Below, one piece after another: positions 22,740 through 30,746 of a stretch of 51,765 nt of DNA. The notes below the pieces were generated by a model. That model made no database searches, was not told the origin of the DNA, and was given only the letters and a program-made list of their open reading frames with translations. The position numbers and the translations under genes are program-made. The DNA comes from an uncultured Prevotellaceae bacterium (GTDB lineage Bacteria > Bacteroidota > Bacteroidia > Bacteroidales > Bacteroidaceae): positions 1 through 51,765 of the forward strand of contig CAMPCG010000001.1 of assembly GCA_946644025.1 (NCBI GenBank). Reading direction: 5' to 3'. Position 1 is the first letter of the stretch. Every line of letters starts with the position of its first letter.

Positions 22740-23498
22740 ATGAGAATAGCACTGATAGGTTATGGCAAGATGGGCAAGATGATTGAAGAGATTGCCCGCA
22801 GCCGCGGTCACGAGATTGTAAGCATCATCGACATCGACAATCAGCAGGATTTCGACACCGATGCCTTCCGCTCTGCCGACGTGGCCATAGAGTTCACCGC
22901 CCCGCAGGCCGCCTACGGCAACTACCTGAAGGCGTGGGAGCAGGGCGTGAAGGTGGTCTCCGGCTCCACTGGCTGGATGAAGGAGCACGGCGACGACGTG
23001 AGGCGCGCCTGCGCCGAGCAGGGGAAGACCCTCTTCTGGGCCTCCAACTTCAGCATCGGCGTGGCCATCTTCTCGGCCGTGAACCGCTACCTCGCCACTA
23101 TTATGAACCGTTTCCCGCAGTACGACGTACAGATGGAGGAGGTACACCACGTCCACAAGCTCGACCACCCCTCGGGCACGGCCATCACCCTGGCCGAGGA
23201 AATCGTGGAGCGCCTCGACCGCAAGAGCGACTGGGAGCCGGGCCGCTTCGTTCAGCCCGACGGCCAGGTGACGGGAGCCGTCATCGGCAGCAGCGGCGAC
23301 ATGCTGCGCATAGACAGCCGCCGCGAGGGCGAGGTGCCGGGCATACACACCATCAAGTATGACTCGCCCGAGGACTGCATCACCATCACCCACGACGCCC
23401 ATTCGCGTCGGGGCTTCGCCCTCGGGGCCGTGCTCGCAGCAGAGTACACCAACGACCACCAGGGGCTGCTCACCATCAGCGATATGTTTAAGTTTTAA
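22740..23498 (+). CDS. dapB: 4-hydroxy-tetrahydrodipicolinate reductase
   Basis: A 252-residue lysine/diaminopimelate-pathway enzyme that reduces the dihydrodipicolinate precursor with NAD(P)H. The nucleotide motif ALIGYGKMGKMI is at the N-terminus. The substrate motif EVHHVHKLDHPSGTA (about 137-151) holds the catalytic His and Lys. Length is standard. It is followed by a long hairpin before lepB. Confidence 0.96.
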   Translation: MRIALIGYGKMGKMIEEIARSRGHEIVSIIDIDNQQDFDTDAFRSADVAIEFTAPQAAYGNYLKAWEQGVKVVSGSTGWMKEHGDDVRRACAEQGKTLFWASNFSIGVAIFSAVNRYLATIMNRFPQYDVQMEEVHHVHKLDHPSGTAITLAEEIVERLDRKSDWEPGRFVQPDGQVTGAVIGSSGDMLRIDSRREGEVPGIHTIKYDSPEDCITITHDAHSRRGFALGAVLAAEYTNDHQGLLTISDMFKF

Positions 23499-23499
23499 T

Positions 23500-23660
23500 G
23501 GAGTGAAAGTGAAGTGAAAGTGAAGTGAAAGGGGAGTGAAAGGGACGATAGTTCCTTCACGACCACAAGGCCGAAAGTAACGTCCCCTTCACTCCCCCTT
23601 CACTTCCCCTTCACTCCCCCTTCACTCCCCCTCACTTCCCTTTCACTCCCCCTTCACTCC
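23500..23660. repeat. Long inverted repeat between dapB and lepB, arms of GAGTGAAAGG units
   Basis: The left arm (23500-23547) and the longer right arm (23581-23660) consist of 10-12-bp units of the GGAGTGAAAGGG type, facing each other across a ~33-nt loop. The same unit makes the 25797-25915 element, so the two are related in sequence. Confidence 0.88.
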
Positions 23661-23673
23661 TTAACAATAAGAT

Positions 23674-25212
23674 ATGATGAAAACGAAGAAAGAAAAAGTC
23701 AATATGAAGCTTCAGTGGCTGAAGTTCATCGTCGTGCTGGTCCTCTACCTGCTCTTCCTCTATTGGGTGAAGTCGTGGCTGGGCCTCATCGTCGTGCCCT
23801 TCATTTACGACGCCTATATCTCCAAGAAAATCAACTGGCAGTGGTGGAAGGATGCCGAAGGCCCCGTGCGTACCGTCATGTCGTGGGTCGACGCCATCGT
23901 CTTCGCCCTCGTCGCCGTATACTTCATCAACCAGTTCTTCTTCCAGAACTACGTCATTCCCTCGTCGTCGCTGGAGAAGTCGCTGCTCACGGGCGACTAT
24001 CTCTTCGTGTCGAAGGTCTCCTACGGCCCGCGCATCCCCGAGACGCCGCTCACCGTCCCCCTGACGCAGCACACGCTGCCCTTCGGCAACCTGAAGTCGT
24101 ACATCGAGTGGCCCCACTGGGACTACCGCCGCGTGAAGGGCCTGGGCCAGGTGGAGCTGAACGACATCGTGGTGTTCAACTACCCTGCCGGCGACACCAT
24201 CATCACCGAGCCGCCCTACCAGACCTATTACTACCAGTTCTGCTACGAATTCGGACAGGGCATCTTCCAGCAGCTCTACCCCGAGGCTGCCCCCATCGAC
24301 TCGCTGTCTAAGTACGACCAGCTGTTGCGGCTGAAGCAGGTCTACGGCCTGGGGTCGGAGTTCATCAAGCACAATCCCGGCTACAGTCCTCAGCCCGGCG
24401 CCCTGCCCCTTGGCCAGGTGGACTGGCGGCCCACAGACCGCCGCGAGAACTACGTGAAGCGCTGTGTGGGCCTGCCCGGACAGACACTGCAGATTAAGGA
24501 CCACATCGTCTACCTGGACGGCAAGGCCAACAAGGAGCCCGACGAGGTGCAGTACTCCTACGACGTGCGCTTCCACGACGGGGCCGTGCTTACCGACGAC
24601 TTCATGCGCGAGCACGGCATCACCTGCGAGGACCTCGGGCTGACCAGTGCCGACCAGGCCTACTTCAAGAGCAACGGCCAGATAACGCTGACCGACCAGA
24701 TGCGCAACACGCTAAGCGTCATGCCCATGACGCAGTCCACGTACAAGGCCCTCTCCGGGCGCAAGGACCTCGTAGAGAGCATCACGCCCACGGTGAGCGA
24801 GACCTCCATCGACATCTACCCCTCGGGCGGCAACACCCACTGGACGCGCGACAACTACGGCCCCGTATGGATTCCGAAGAAGGGCGAGAGCATCCGTCTG
24901 ACGGTCGACAACTATGCCGTCTACGAGCGCCCCATCAGAGTCTACGAGAAGAACGACCTGCAGCTGCGTAACGGCAAAATCTACATTAACGGCGCTGAGG
25001 CCACGGAGTACACCTTCAAGATGGACTATTACTGGATGATGGGCGACAACCGCCACAACTCGGCCGACTCGCGCTATTGGGGCTTCGTGCCCGAGGACCA
25101 CATCGTGGGCAAGCCCATCTTCATCTGGTGGAGCAGCGACCCCGACCGCGGGCTCTTCTCGGGCGGCATACGCTGGAACCGCCTCTTCCGCTTTGTTGAC
25201 AATATCAAGTAG
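23674..25212 (+). CDS. lepB: Signal peptidase I
   Basis: This S26-family inner-membrane serine peptidase removes signal peptides. It has two N-terminal membrane segments (about 16-43 and 70-90). The catalytic Ser99 lies in IPSSSLEKSLLTGDY and the Lys262 in VKRCVGLPG. The box E motif MGDNRHNSADSRYWG is near 454-468. At 512 residues it is long: there is an insertion of over 100 residues between the Ser and Lys boxes, and another before box E, both common in Bacteroidetes. It is followed by a second, degenerate S26 gene. Confidence 0.93.
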   Translation: MMKTKKEKVNMKLQWLKFIVVLVLYLLFLYWVKSWLGLIVVPFIYDAYISKKINWQWWKDAEGPVRTVMSWVDAIVFALVAVYFINQFFFQNYVIPSSSLEKSLLTGDYLFVSKVSYGPRIPETPLTVPLTQHTLPFGNLKSYIEWPHWDYRRVKGLGQVELNDIVVFNYPAGDTIITEPPYQTYYYQFCYEFGQGIFQQLYPEAAPIDSLSKYDQLLRLKQVYGLGSEFIKHNPGYSPQPGALPLGQVDWRPTDRRENYVKRCVGLPGQTLQIKDHIVYLDGKANKEPDEVQYSYDVRFHDGAVLTDDFMREHGITCEDLGLTSADQAYFKSNGQITLTDQMRNTLSVMPMTQSTYKALSGRKDLVESITPTVSETSIDIYPSGGNTHWTRDNYGPVWIPKKGESIRLTVDNYAVYERPIRVYEKNDLQLRNGKIYINGAEATEYTFKMDYYWMMGDNRHNSADSRYWGFVPEDHIVGKPIFIWWSSDPDRGLFSGGIRWNRLFRFVDNIK

Positions 25213-25263
25213 CCGAGACACTGTGAGGGCTGCAACGCTGTTGAAGCAAAGAGAACAGAGCAC

Positions 25264-25803
25264 ATGCGAAAAACGCTGAAATTCCTCCTCTCGCTGGCCG
25301 TCGCCCTTTTGGCGATGGTAGCCTTCCGTGCCATTGGGCTGACGCTCTACACCATCGACGGCGACGGTCTCGGCCCCCGCTTTGTGGCCGGCGACCGTGT
25401 GCTGGTGAACCGCTGGAGCTACGGTCTGCGCGTGGGTGGCGGCGACAGCTCGCTCTTCGGCTACGGGCGGCTGTGGCGCCAGCCGGTGGAGAAGGGCGAC
25501 ATCCTGGCCTTCGAGCACCCCACGGAGGGCGACATCGTCATCTGTCGCTGCAAGGGACTGCCCGGCGACACCCTCGAGGTGGACGGCGAGACGCTCGTAG
25601 TGCCCAGCCTGAAGGACTGTGCCGATGCCGACTACTACTGGCTGGAGAGCCTTAACACGGCCAATCCCGTAGACTCCCGCCTGCTGGGCTTCGTCTCCGA
25701 GGAGTACATCATCGGCCGCGTTGTCATGGTTGCCTACAGTCACGACCCTTCCGCACCACTTTGGAGCGGCTGGAGGAAGGAGCGGTTCTTTGTCAGGGAG
25801 TGA
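25264..25803 (+). CDS. S26 signal-peptidase paralogue lacking the catalytic Ser/Lys dyad
   Basis: A 179-residue protein with one N-terminal membrane segment (about 7-25) and the S26 fold. Boxes aligned by eye to LepB: GDGLGPRFVAGDRVLVNR matches SSSLEKSLLTGDYLFVSK, placing Gly35 where the catalytic Ser99 of LepB lies. ICRCKGLPGDTLEVDG matches VKRCVGLPGQTL, placing Cys94 where the general-base Lys262 lies. The GDNR part of box E is also gone, although DSRLLGFV remains. It is therefore probably not a peptidase by the normal mechanism. It may assist LepB or bind signal peptides; that is inference. Its last codons overlap the 47-bp inverted repeat. Confidence 0.8.
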   Translation: MRKTLKFLLSLAVALLAMVAFRAIGLTLYTIDGDGLGPRFVAGDRVLVNRWSYGLRVGGGDSSLFGYGRLWRQPVEKGDILAFEHPTEGDIVICRCKGLPGDTLEVDGETLVVPSLKDCADADYYWLESLNTANPVDSRLLGFVSEEYIIGRVVMVAYSHDPSAPLWSGWRKERFFVRE

Positions 25804-25915
25804 AAGGGAAGTGAAGGGGGAGTGAAGGGGGAGTGAAAGGGACAATAGTTTCTGCCTATAGAACAAACGTCCCTTTCACTCCCCCTTCACTCCCCCTTCA
25901 CTTCCCTTTCACTCC
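25797..25915. terminator. Perfect 47-bp inverted repeat between convergent lepB2 and rodA
   Basis: Arms 25797-25843 and 25869-25915 are exact reverse complements across a 25-nt loop. Each arm is itself a tandem of GGAGTGAAAGGG-type units. It covers the stop codon of the signal-peptidase paralogue and ends 12 bp before the rodA stop. It can act as a terminator in both directions, but with no T-tract. The transcript would hold a 47-bp duplex. Confidence 0.85.
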
Positions 25916-25927
25916 ACCTTTTCCCCC

Positions 25928-27391
25928 TTATCCATTCATCCGGTTTCTTCCTGCATCAATGCGCAGGAAGATGAAGAGCAGCAGCGTGAATCCCCACAGC
26001 GACGAGCCTCCGTAGCTGAAGAAGGGTAGGGGGATGCCTATGACGGGCGTCAGCCCGAGCACCATCCCCACGTTGATGAACACGTGGAAGAGGAACACCG
26101 AGAGCACACAGTAGCCATAGACGCGGCCAAAGGTGGTGGGTTGCCGCTCTGACAAGTGTATGAGTCTGAGTATGAGCGCCAGGAACAATATCAGCACGCC
26201 GGCGGCGCCCAGGAATCCCTCCTCCTCGCCCACGGTGCAGAAGATGAAGTCGGTGTCCTGCTCGGGCACATACTTCAGCTTCGTCTGCGTGCCGTTCAGG
26301 AATCCCTTTCCGCCCAGTCCGCCCGAGCCGATGGCAATCTCGCTCTGGTGGACGTTGTAGCCCACGCCGCGCGGGTCCTCCACCAGTCCCAGAAGCACCT
26401 TTATGCGCGTGCGCTGATGGTCGCGCAGCACGTTGTCAAGGGCATAGCCGGCCGAGCTGTAGAACACCAGCGAGCCGAGTGTGAACGCCGCCACCCACCA
26501 GTAGTTCTTCACCGTCGAGCCCAGGGCCTGCCACACCAGCCACCCCACCAGTGCCACGCACAGCGGCGCCTGCACCCACACCAGGTTGAAGGGTATGACG
26601 TAGACGGCGAAGAGCAGCCCCACGAGCGTCACGCCCACACAGAGGCTTATCCAGGCGACGGCCTCGCGCCAGTTGCGGCAGTAGATGCCAATCATCACCG
26701 CCGAGAATACCTGCACCATCAGCAGCACCACGAACATGCCGATGCTCGTCGGCGTGTTCAGCAGCAATGGCTCGGCATAGCGTATGCCCACCACGAAGTA
26801 CACCACCAGGGCCACCCCCGTGAAGAGCACGCTGCCCGTCATGCCCTCGCGGTAGAACATGAGGAAGAAGGCCAGATAGACCAGCGCCGAGCCCGTCTCG
26901 CGCTGCAGCACGATGCACACCATGGGCACGAAGATGAGGGCCAGCGTGATGAGGAAGTCACGCGTGCGGTGAATGTCGTAGCCATAGCGCCCCATGAACT
27001 TGGCCAGTGCCAGCGCCGTTGCAAACTTGGCAAACTCGGCCGGCTGCAGCCTCAGCGGCCCCAATACGAGCCAGGAATGGCTGCCCTTGATGCTGTGAGG
27101 GTTGAAGATGGTGGCAAAGAGCAAGACGATGAGCAGCCCGTAGATGGCAAAGGAAAACGTGTCGTAGAGCCGGTCGTCGAGCAGCAGCAAAACCAGGCCC
27201 AGCACCAGCGACGTGCCAATCCACACTATCTGCATACCCGACCGCGAGTCGAGCGAGAAGATCTCCGACGGCTCGCCGTAGGTATAGCTCGCCCCGCACA
27301 CGCTGATCCACCCGCCGACGAGCAGCAGCATGTAGATGACGATGGTCACGTAGTCAAGCGAGCGCAGCACGCCCTTCTCCTCGTTTTGCAT
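25928..27391 (-). CDS. rodA: Rod-shape-determining protein RodA (SEDS peptidoglycan polymerase)
   Basis: A 487-residue polytopic membrane protein of the SEDS family, which polymerises lipid II in cell elongation. The C-terminal half has the family signatures EDTDFIFCTVGEEEGFLGA and GIPLPFFSYGGSSLWGF. The start at 27391 (MQNEEKGVLRSL) follows an exact -7 TACTTTTG by 9 nt, so the leader is very short. A large extra stretch of membrane segments (about 210-330) makes it longer than the E. coli protein, as is usual in Bacteroidetes. Partner genes (mreBCD, pbp2) are normally upstream in this phylum but are not found in the window. Confidence 0.92.
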   Translation of the reverse strand: MQNEEKGVLRSLDYVTIVIYMLLLVGGWISVCGASYTYGEPSEIFSLDSRSGMQIVWIGTSLVLGLVLLLLDDRLYDTFSFAIYGLLIVLLFATIFNPHSIKGSHSWLVLGPLRLQPAEFAKFATALALAKFMGRYGYDIHRTRDFLITLALIFVPMVCIVLQRETGSALVYLAFFLMFYREGMTGSVLFTGVALVVYFVVGIRYAEPLLLNTPTSIGMFVVLLMVQVFSAVMIGIYCRNWREAVAWISLCVGVTLVGLLFAVYVIPFNLVWVQAPLCVALVGWLVWQALGSTVKNYWWVAAFTLGSLVFYSSAGYALDNVLRDHQRTRIKVLLGLVEDPRGVGYNVHQSEIAIGSGGLGGKGFLNGTQTKLKYVPEQDTDFIFCTVGEEEGFLGAAGVLILFLALILRLIHLSERQPTTFGRVYGYCVLSVFLFHVFINVGMVLGLTPVIGIPLPFFSYGGSSLWGFTLLLFIFLRIDAGRNRMNG

Positions 27392-27399
27392 AATGCGTG

Positions 27400-27407
27400 C
27401 AAAAGTA
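27400..27407 (-). promoter_or_regulatory. rodA -7 element
   Basis: TACTTTTG on the minus strand, exact match to TAnnTTTG. The start codon is only 9 nt downstream, suggesting a nearly leaderless transcript. The -33 region is poor. Confidence 0.6.
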
Positions 27408-27430
27408 CGAAGATTTGCCGTAACCGCCAA

Positions 27431-27694
27431 GTGATTATGGAAGATTAACTAATTGGCAATAGACAGGGGAGGGGACGAGCGGCGTACTTTCATACGAGCA
27501 AAATAGGCAGCTGCGGCGTGGTGGCTTAAATTATTCATCCGCTTTCCTCCATCCAGTGATAACGCGCGAGATTCCATACACAGGCGGAAAGCCTGTAGGA
27601 CAATCGGGGTGGCACGTGGCCTACCCCTATACCGACAAATGCCAACCGCAAGACAGGGCGGTTTTTGCGAGATTTCGTTAATTCGTTCAGCGCC
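27431..27694 (+). other. Intergenic region without a gene; possible structured RNA
   Basis: No coding sequence was found in the 398 bases between rodA and the next gene. It holds a 6-bp stem (ACAGGC 27580-27585 with GCCTGT 27591-27596). It also holds a terminator-like hairpin on the plus strand (AACCGC 27644-27649 with GCGGTT 27658-27663, then TTTT). A small RNA is possible but unproven. Confidence 0.3.
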
Positions 27695-27724
27695 ACTGAA
27701 CGAATTTACGTAAATTCGTTCAGT
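27680..27724. promoter_or_regulatory. 30-bp perfect palindrome and repeat upstream of the ATPase gene, operator-like
   Basis: Bases 27695-27724 are a perfect palindrome: half-site ACTGAACGAATTTAC followed by its reverse complement. An extra inverted half (AATTCGTTCAG) is at 27680-27690. It ends 26 bp before the -33 box of the next gene, where an activator or repressor could bind. Confidence 0.75.
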
Positions 27725-27750
27725 CTGACTGAAGATTTTTACATTTTTCT

Positions 27751-27781
27751 TTTGCCGCTTGCAGAAATCTGACTACCTTTG
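27751..27781 (+). promoter_or_regulatory. Promoter of the DUF4143-type ATPase gene
   Basis: -33 TTTG (27751-27754), 19-nt spacer, -7 TACCTTTG (27774-27781), exact match. The ATG is 9 nt further. Confidence 0.8.
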
Positions 27782-27789
27782 CACTCAAA

Positions 27790-28938
27790 ATGTTGACGGT
27801 TATGAATCAAATCAGAAGAGCATTACAGTCAGAGATGGAGTTGCGGCTGAAACCTCAGAAGGTTTTGCTGCTCTTTGGGGCGCGTCGTGTTGGCAAGACC
27901 GTTCTTGTTGAGCAGATTATGCAGGGATTCAGTGGCAAGACGCTGCTGCTCAACGGCGAGAGCATGGACACTGTCAGACTGCTCAGCGACCGCTCGACAT
28001 CCAACTACCGTCAGCTGTTTTCGGGCATTGACCTTCTTTGCATCGACGAGGCGCAGCATGTACCCGACATAGGTATGAAGCTGAAACTGATCATTGATGA
28101 AGTGGCTGGTATACGGGTTATTGCCACGGGGTCGTCGTCGTTCGACCTCCAGAATGTAGCGGGTGAGCCGCTTGTTGGCCGCAGCGTGCAGTTTCTGCTC
28201 ACTCCCTTTTCCGTCAGTGAACTTGTTGAGGCCACGTCATGCATAGAATATATGCAGCAGATGGAGCAGCGCATCGTCTACGGTCATTACCCTGAGCTGG
28301 AAAGCATCGAGAACGAGAAACTCAGGCAGGAGTATCTTAATGACGTGGTGGATTCCTATCTGTTGCGCGACATTCTTGCCTTCGACGGCCTGAAGCACGC
28401 TCAGAAGATGCACGATCTGCTCCGTCTGGTAGCATTTCAAACCGGCAGCGAGGTTGCGCTGGACGAGTTGGGCAGTCAGTTGTCGTTGAGCCGCAACACC
28501 GTGGAGCGCTACCTTGACCTGCTGCAAAAGGCTTTCGTGGTTTTCCGCATAGGGGGCTTCTCACGCAATCTGCGCAAAGAGGTGAGCAAGTCGTCGAAGT
28601 GGTATTTCTACGACACCGGCATACGCAATGCCGTCATCCGCAACTATCAGCCATATCGTCTGCGCTCTGACTCCGAACGTGGTGCACTGTGGGAGAACTA
28701 CTTCGTCAGCGAAAGGTTGAAGCGTAGCTATAACCGGCGCCTGGGAACCAATTTCTACTTTTGGCGCACCTACGACCAGCAAGAGATTGACCTTTTAGAA
28801 GAGCAGGACGGAATGTTGAACGCCATTGAAATAAAGAGTGGCAACAAAACCCCGTCGGTTCCCAAGGCTTTTGCCAAAGCATACCCCAATGCGGCTTTCT
28901 CCGTGCTCAATACAGATAGCTACATGGATTTCGTGTAG
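27790..28938 (+). CDS. AAA-like ATPase with DUF4143-type C-terminal domain
   Basis: A 382-residue P-loop protein. The Walker A is [11 protein letters not shown] (about 29-39) and the Walker B is LLCIDEAQH (about 81-89), followed by an [12 protein letters not shown] sensor-like segment. The C-terminal half (winged-helix-like [15 protein letters not shown], then a restriction-nuclease-like fold ending [13 protein letters not shown]) is the common ATPase plus DUF4143 layout. These proteins are abundant in anaerobes and have no settled function. The base use differs slightly from the neighbours (more A/T), which suggests mobile or recently acquired DNA. A start at 27802 (MNQIRRAL) would give a more usual leader. 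It is a single-gene unit with its own promoter and palindrome. Confidence 0.85.
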   Translation: MLTVMNQIRRALQSEMELRLKPQKVLLLFGARRVGKTVLVEQIMQGFSGKTLLLNGESMDTVRLLSDRSTSNYRQLFSGIDLLCIDEAQHVPDIGMKLKLIIDEVAGIRVIATGSSSFDLQNVAGEPLVGRSVQFLLTPFSVSELVEATSCIEYMQQMEQRIVYGHYPELESIENEKLRQEYLNDVVDSYLLRDILAFDGLKHAQKMHDLLRLVAFQTGSEVALDELGSQLSLSRNTVERYLDLLQKAFVVFRIGGFSRNLRKEVSKSSKWYFYDTGIRNAVIRNYQPYRLRSDSERGALWENYFVSERLKRSYNRRLGTNFYFWRTYDQQEIDLLEEQDGMLNAIEIKSGNKTPSVPKAFAKAYPNAAFSVLNTDSYMDFV

Positions 28939-29062
28939 AAACAAACTATTATTGCCGATTTGCTTTTTCCGGTATTTTGGCAAAGGTACTGTGCTTTCTT
29001 TATGTGAATTGCATAAAGATTTGCATAAAAATGCCCCTATTCAGACAATTAAGGCACTTTTT

Positions 29063-29094
29063 TTTGCGTAGCACGCTTTTTTTGCGTACCTTTG
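29063..29094 (+). promoter_or_regulatory. gltX promoter
   Basis: -33 TTTG (29063-29066), 20-nt spacer, -7 TACCTTTG (29087-29094), exact match. A T-run followed by TTGCGTA occurs twice here (about 29058-29070 and 29077-29088). Confidence 0.82.
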
Positions 29095-29107
29095 CAGCCT
29101 CTAATGA

Positions 29108-29163
29108 GGGGAGCGCGGGCGTGCTCGTCCGCCATCGTTATGGGCTCGGGCTTCGGCGCTCCC
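29108..29163 (+). other. Structured 5' leader of gltX
   Basis: GGGAGCGC (29109-29116) pairs perfectly with GCGCTCCC (29156-29163), enclosing a G+C-rich ~40-nt region. It begins about 14 nt after the -7 box, so it sits at the very 5' end of the mRNA. It is too short and lacks the arms for a tRNA. A role in control or stability is inference. Confidence 0.5.
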
Positions 29164-29192
29164 GGTTAAATAGTAAACAAAAAGCAAAGACT

Positions 29193-30713
29193 ATGTCAGA
29201 CAGACGCGTAAGGGTGCGCTTTGCACCCAGCCCCACGGGACCTTTACACATAGGCGGCGTTCGCACCGCCCTTTACAACTATCTCTTCGCCCGCCAGCAT
29301 GGCGGCGACCTCGTCTTCCGCATCGAGGACACCGACTCCACGCGCTTCGTGCCGGGCGCCGAGGCCTACATCATCGAGGCCTTCCGGTGGCTGGGCATTA
29401 AGTTCGACGAGGGTGTCTCCTTCGGCGGCAACTATGGCCCCTACCGCCAGAGCGAGCGCCGCGACATTTATAAGAAGTACGTGCAGCAGCTGCTCGACGC
29501 GGGCAAGGCATACATCGCCTTCGACACGCCCGAGGAGCTGGAGCAGAAGCGCCAGGAGATACAGAACTTCCAGTACGACTGCCACACGCGGCAGCAGATG
29601 CGCAACTCGCTGACGCTGCCCAAGGACGAGGTGGACCGCCTGGTGCACGAGAGCGACACCTGGGTGGTGCGCTTCCGTGTGGAGGCCGGCCAGGAGGTGG
29701 TCGTCGACGACATGATTCGCGGCGAGGTGCGCGTCAAGAGCGAGATATGCGACGACAAGGTGCTCTACAAGCGCAAGGACGAGCTGCCCACGTACCACCT
29801 GGCCAACATCGTGGACGACCACCTGATGGAGATTTCCCACGTCATTCGCGGCGAGGAGTGGCTGCCGTCGGCTCCGCTCCACGTGTTGCTCTACCAGGCC
29901 TTTGGCTGGCAGGACACCATGCCGCGCTTTGCCCACCTTCCGCTGCTGCTCAAGCCCGACGGCAAAGGCAAGCTCTCCAAGCGCGACGGCGACAGGCTGG
30001 GATTCCCCGTCTTCCCCCTCGACTGGAAAGACGAGACGGGCACCGTCACCGCAAAGGGATACCGCGAGCAGGGATATTTCCCCGAGGCCGTGGTCAACTT
30101 CCTGGCCCTGCTGGGGTGGAACCCCGGCGGAGAGCGCGAGCTGTACCTGCTCGACGAGCTGGTGCCGCTCTTCGACATCTCGAAGTGCTCGAAGGCCGGC
30201 GCGAAGTTCGCCTACGACAAGGGCATCTGGTTTAACCACGAGTACATCCTGCGCAAGTCGGCCGAGGAGATTGCCGCGCTGTGGGAGCCCGAGTGCCGTG
30301 AGCACGGCGTGACGGAGCCGATGGAGCGCATCACCCAGGTCGTCGGCATGATGAAAGACCGCGTCTCGTTTGTCAAGGAGCTGTGGCCCCTGTGCTCCTT
30401 CTTCTTTGAGGCCCCCACGGCCTACGACGAGAAGACGGCTAAGAAACGCTGGAAAGAGGACTCGGCGCAGGTGCTCACCGAGCTGTGCGACGAGGTGCTC
30501 GAGCCGCTCGACGACTTCTCGCTGGAGAATCAGGAGCGCATCGTCCACCAGTGGATAGAGCAGAAGGGCTACAAGCTGGGCAACGTGATGAACGCCTGGC
30601 GCCTGGCCCTCGTGGGCGAGGGCAAGGGCCCCGGTATGTTCGACATCTCGGCCTTCCTGGGTAAGGAGGAGACCATTGCCCGGACAAGACGCGCCTGCGA
30701 AGTGCTGAAATAA
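29193..30713 (+). CDS. gltX: Glutamyl-tRNA synthetase
   Basis: A 506-residue class I synthetase charging tRNA-Glu. [26 protein letters not shown] contains the HIGH-type motif (HIGG here), and [11 protein letters not shown] is the KMSKS-type motif. The rest is the usual anticodon-binding C-terminal half. The longer frame from 28977 covers the promoter and leader hairpin, so the ATG at 29193 ([14 protein letters not shown]) was chosen. waaA follows 33 bp downstream in the same direction. Confidence 0.97.
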   Translation: MSDRRVRVRFAPSPTGPLHIGGVRTALYNYLFARQHGGDLVFRIEDTDSTRFVPGAEAYIIEAFRWLGIKFDEGVSFGGNYGPYRQSERRDIYKKYVQQLLDAGKAYIAFDTPEELEQKRQEIQNFQYDCHTRQQMRNSLTLPKDEVDRLVHESDTWVVRFRVEAGQEVVVDDMIRGEVRVKSEICDDKVLYKRKDELPTYHLANIVDDHLMEISHVIRGEEWLPSAPLHVLLYQAFGWQDTMPRFAHLPLLLKPDGKGKLSKRDGDRLGFPVFPLDWKDETGTVTAKGYREQGYFPEAVVNFLALLGWNPGGERELYLLDELVPLFDISKCSKAGAKFAYDKGIWFNHEYILRKSAEEIAALWEPECREHGVTEPMERITQVVGMMKDRVSFVKELWPLCSFFFEAPTAYDEKTAKKRWKEDSAQVLTELCDEVLEPLDDFSLENQERIVHQWIEQKGYKLGNVMNAWRLALVGEGKGPGMFDISAFLGKEETIARTRRACEVLK

Positions 30714-30746
30714 CAAGCATAGAGGAACTTGGCAGGTATATTCGTT

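Noticed and set aside
29108..29163. tRNA gene at the gltX leader
   Set aside because: There is an acceptor-like stem but only ~56 nt and no T-arm or anticodon arm. No tRNA or rRNA gene was recognised in the window.
28977..29192. Longer gltX N-terminus
   Set aside because: It covers the gltX promoter and leader hairpin. The conserved synthetase start is at 29193.
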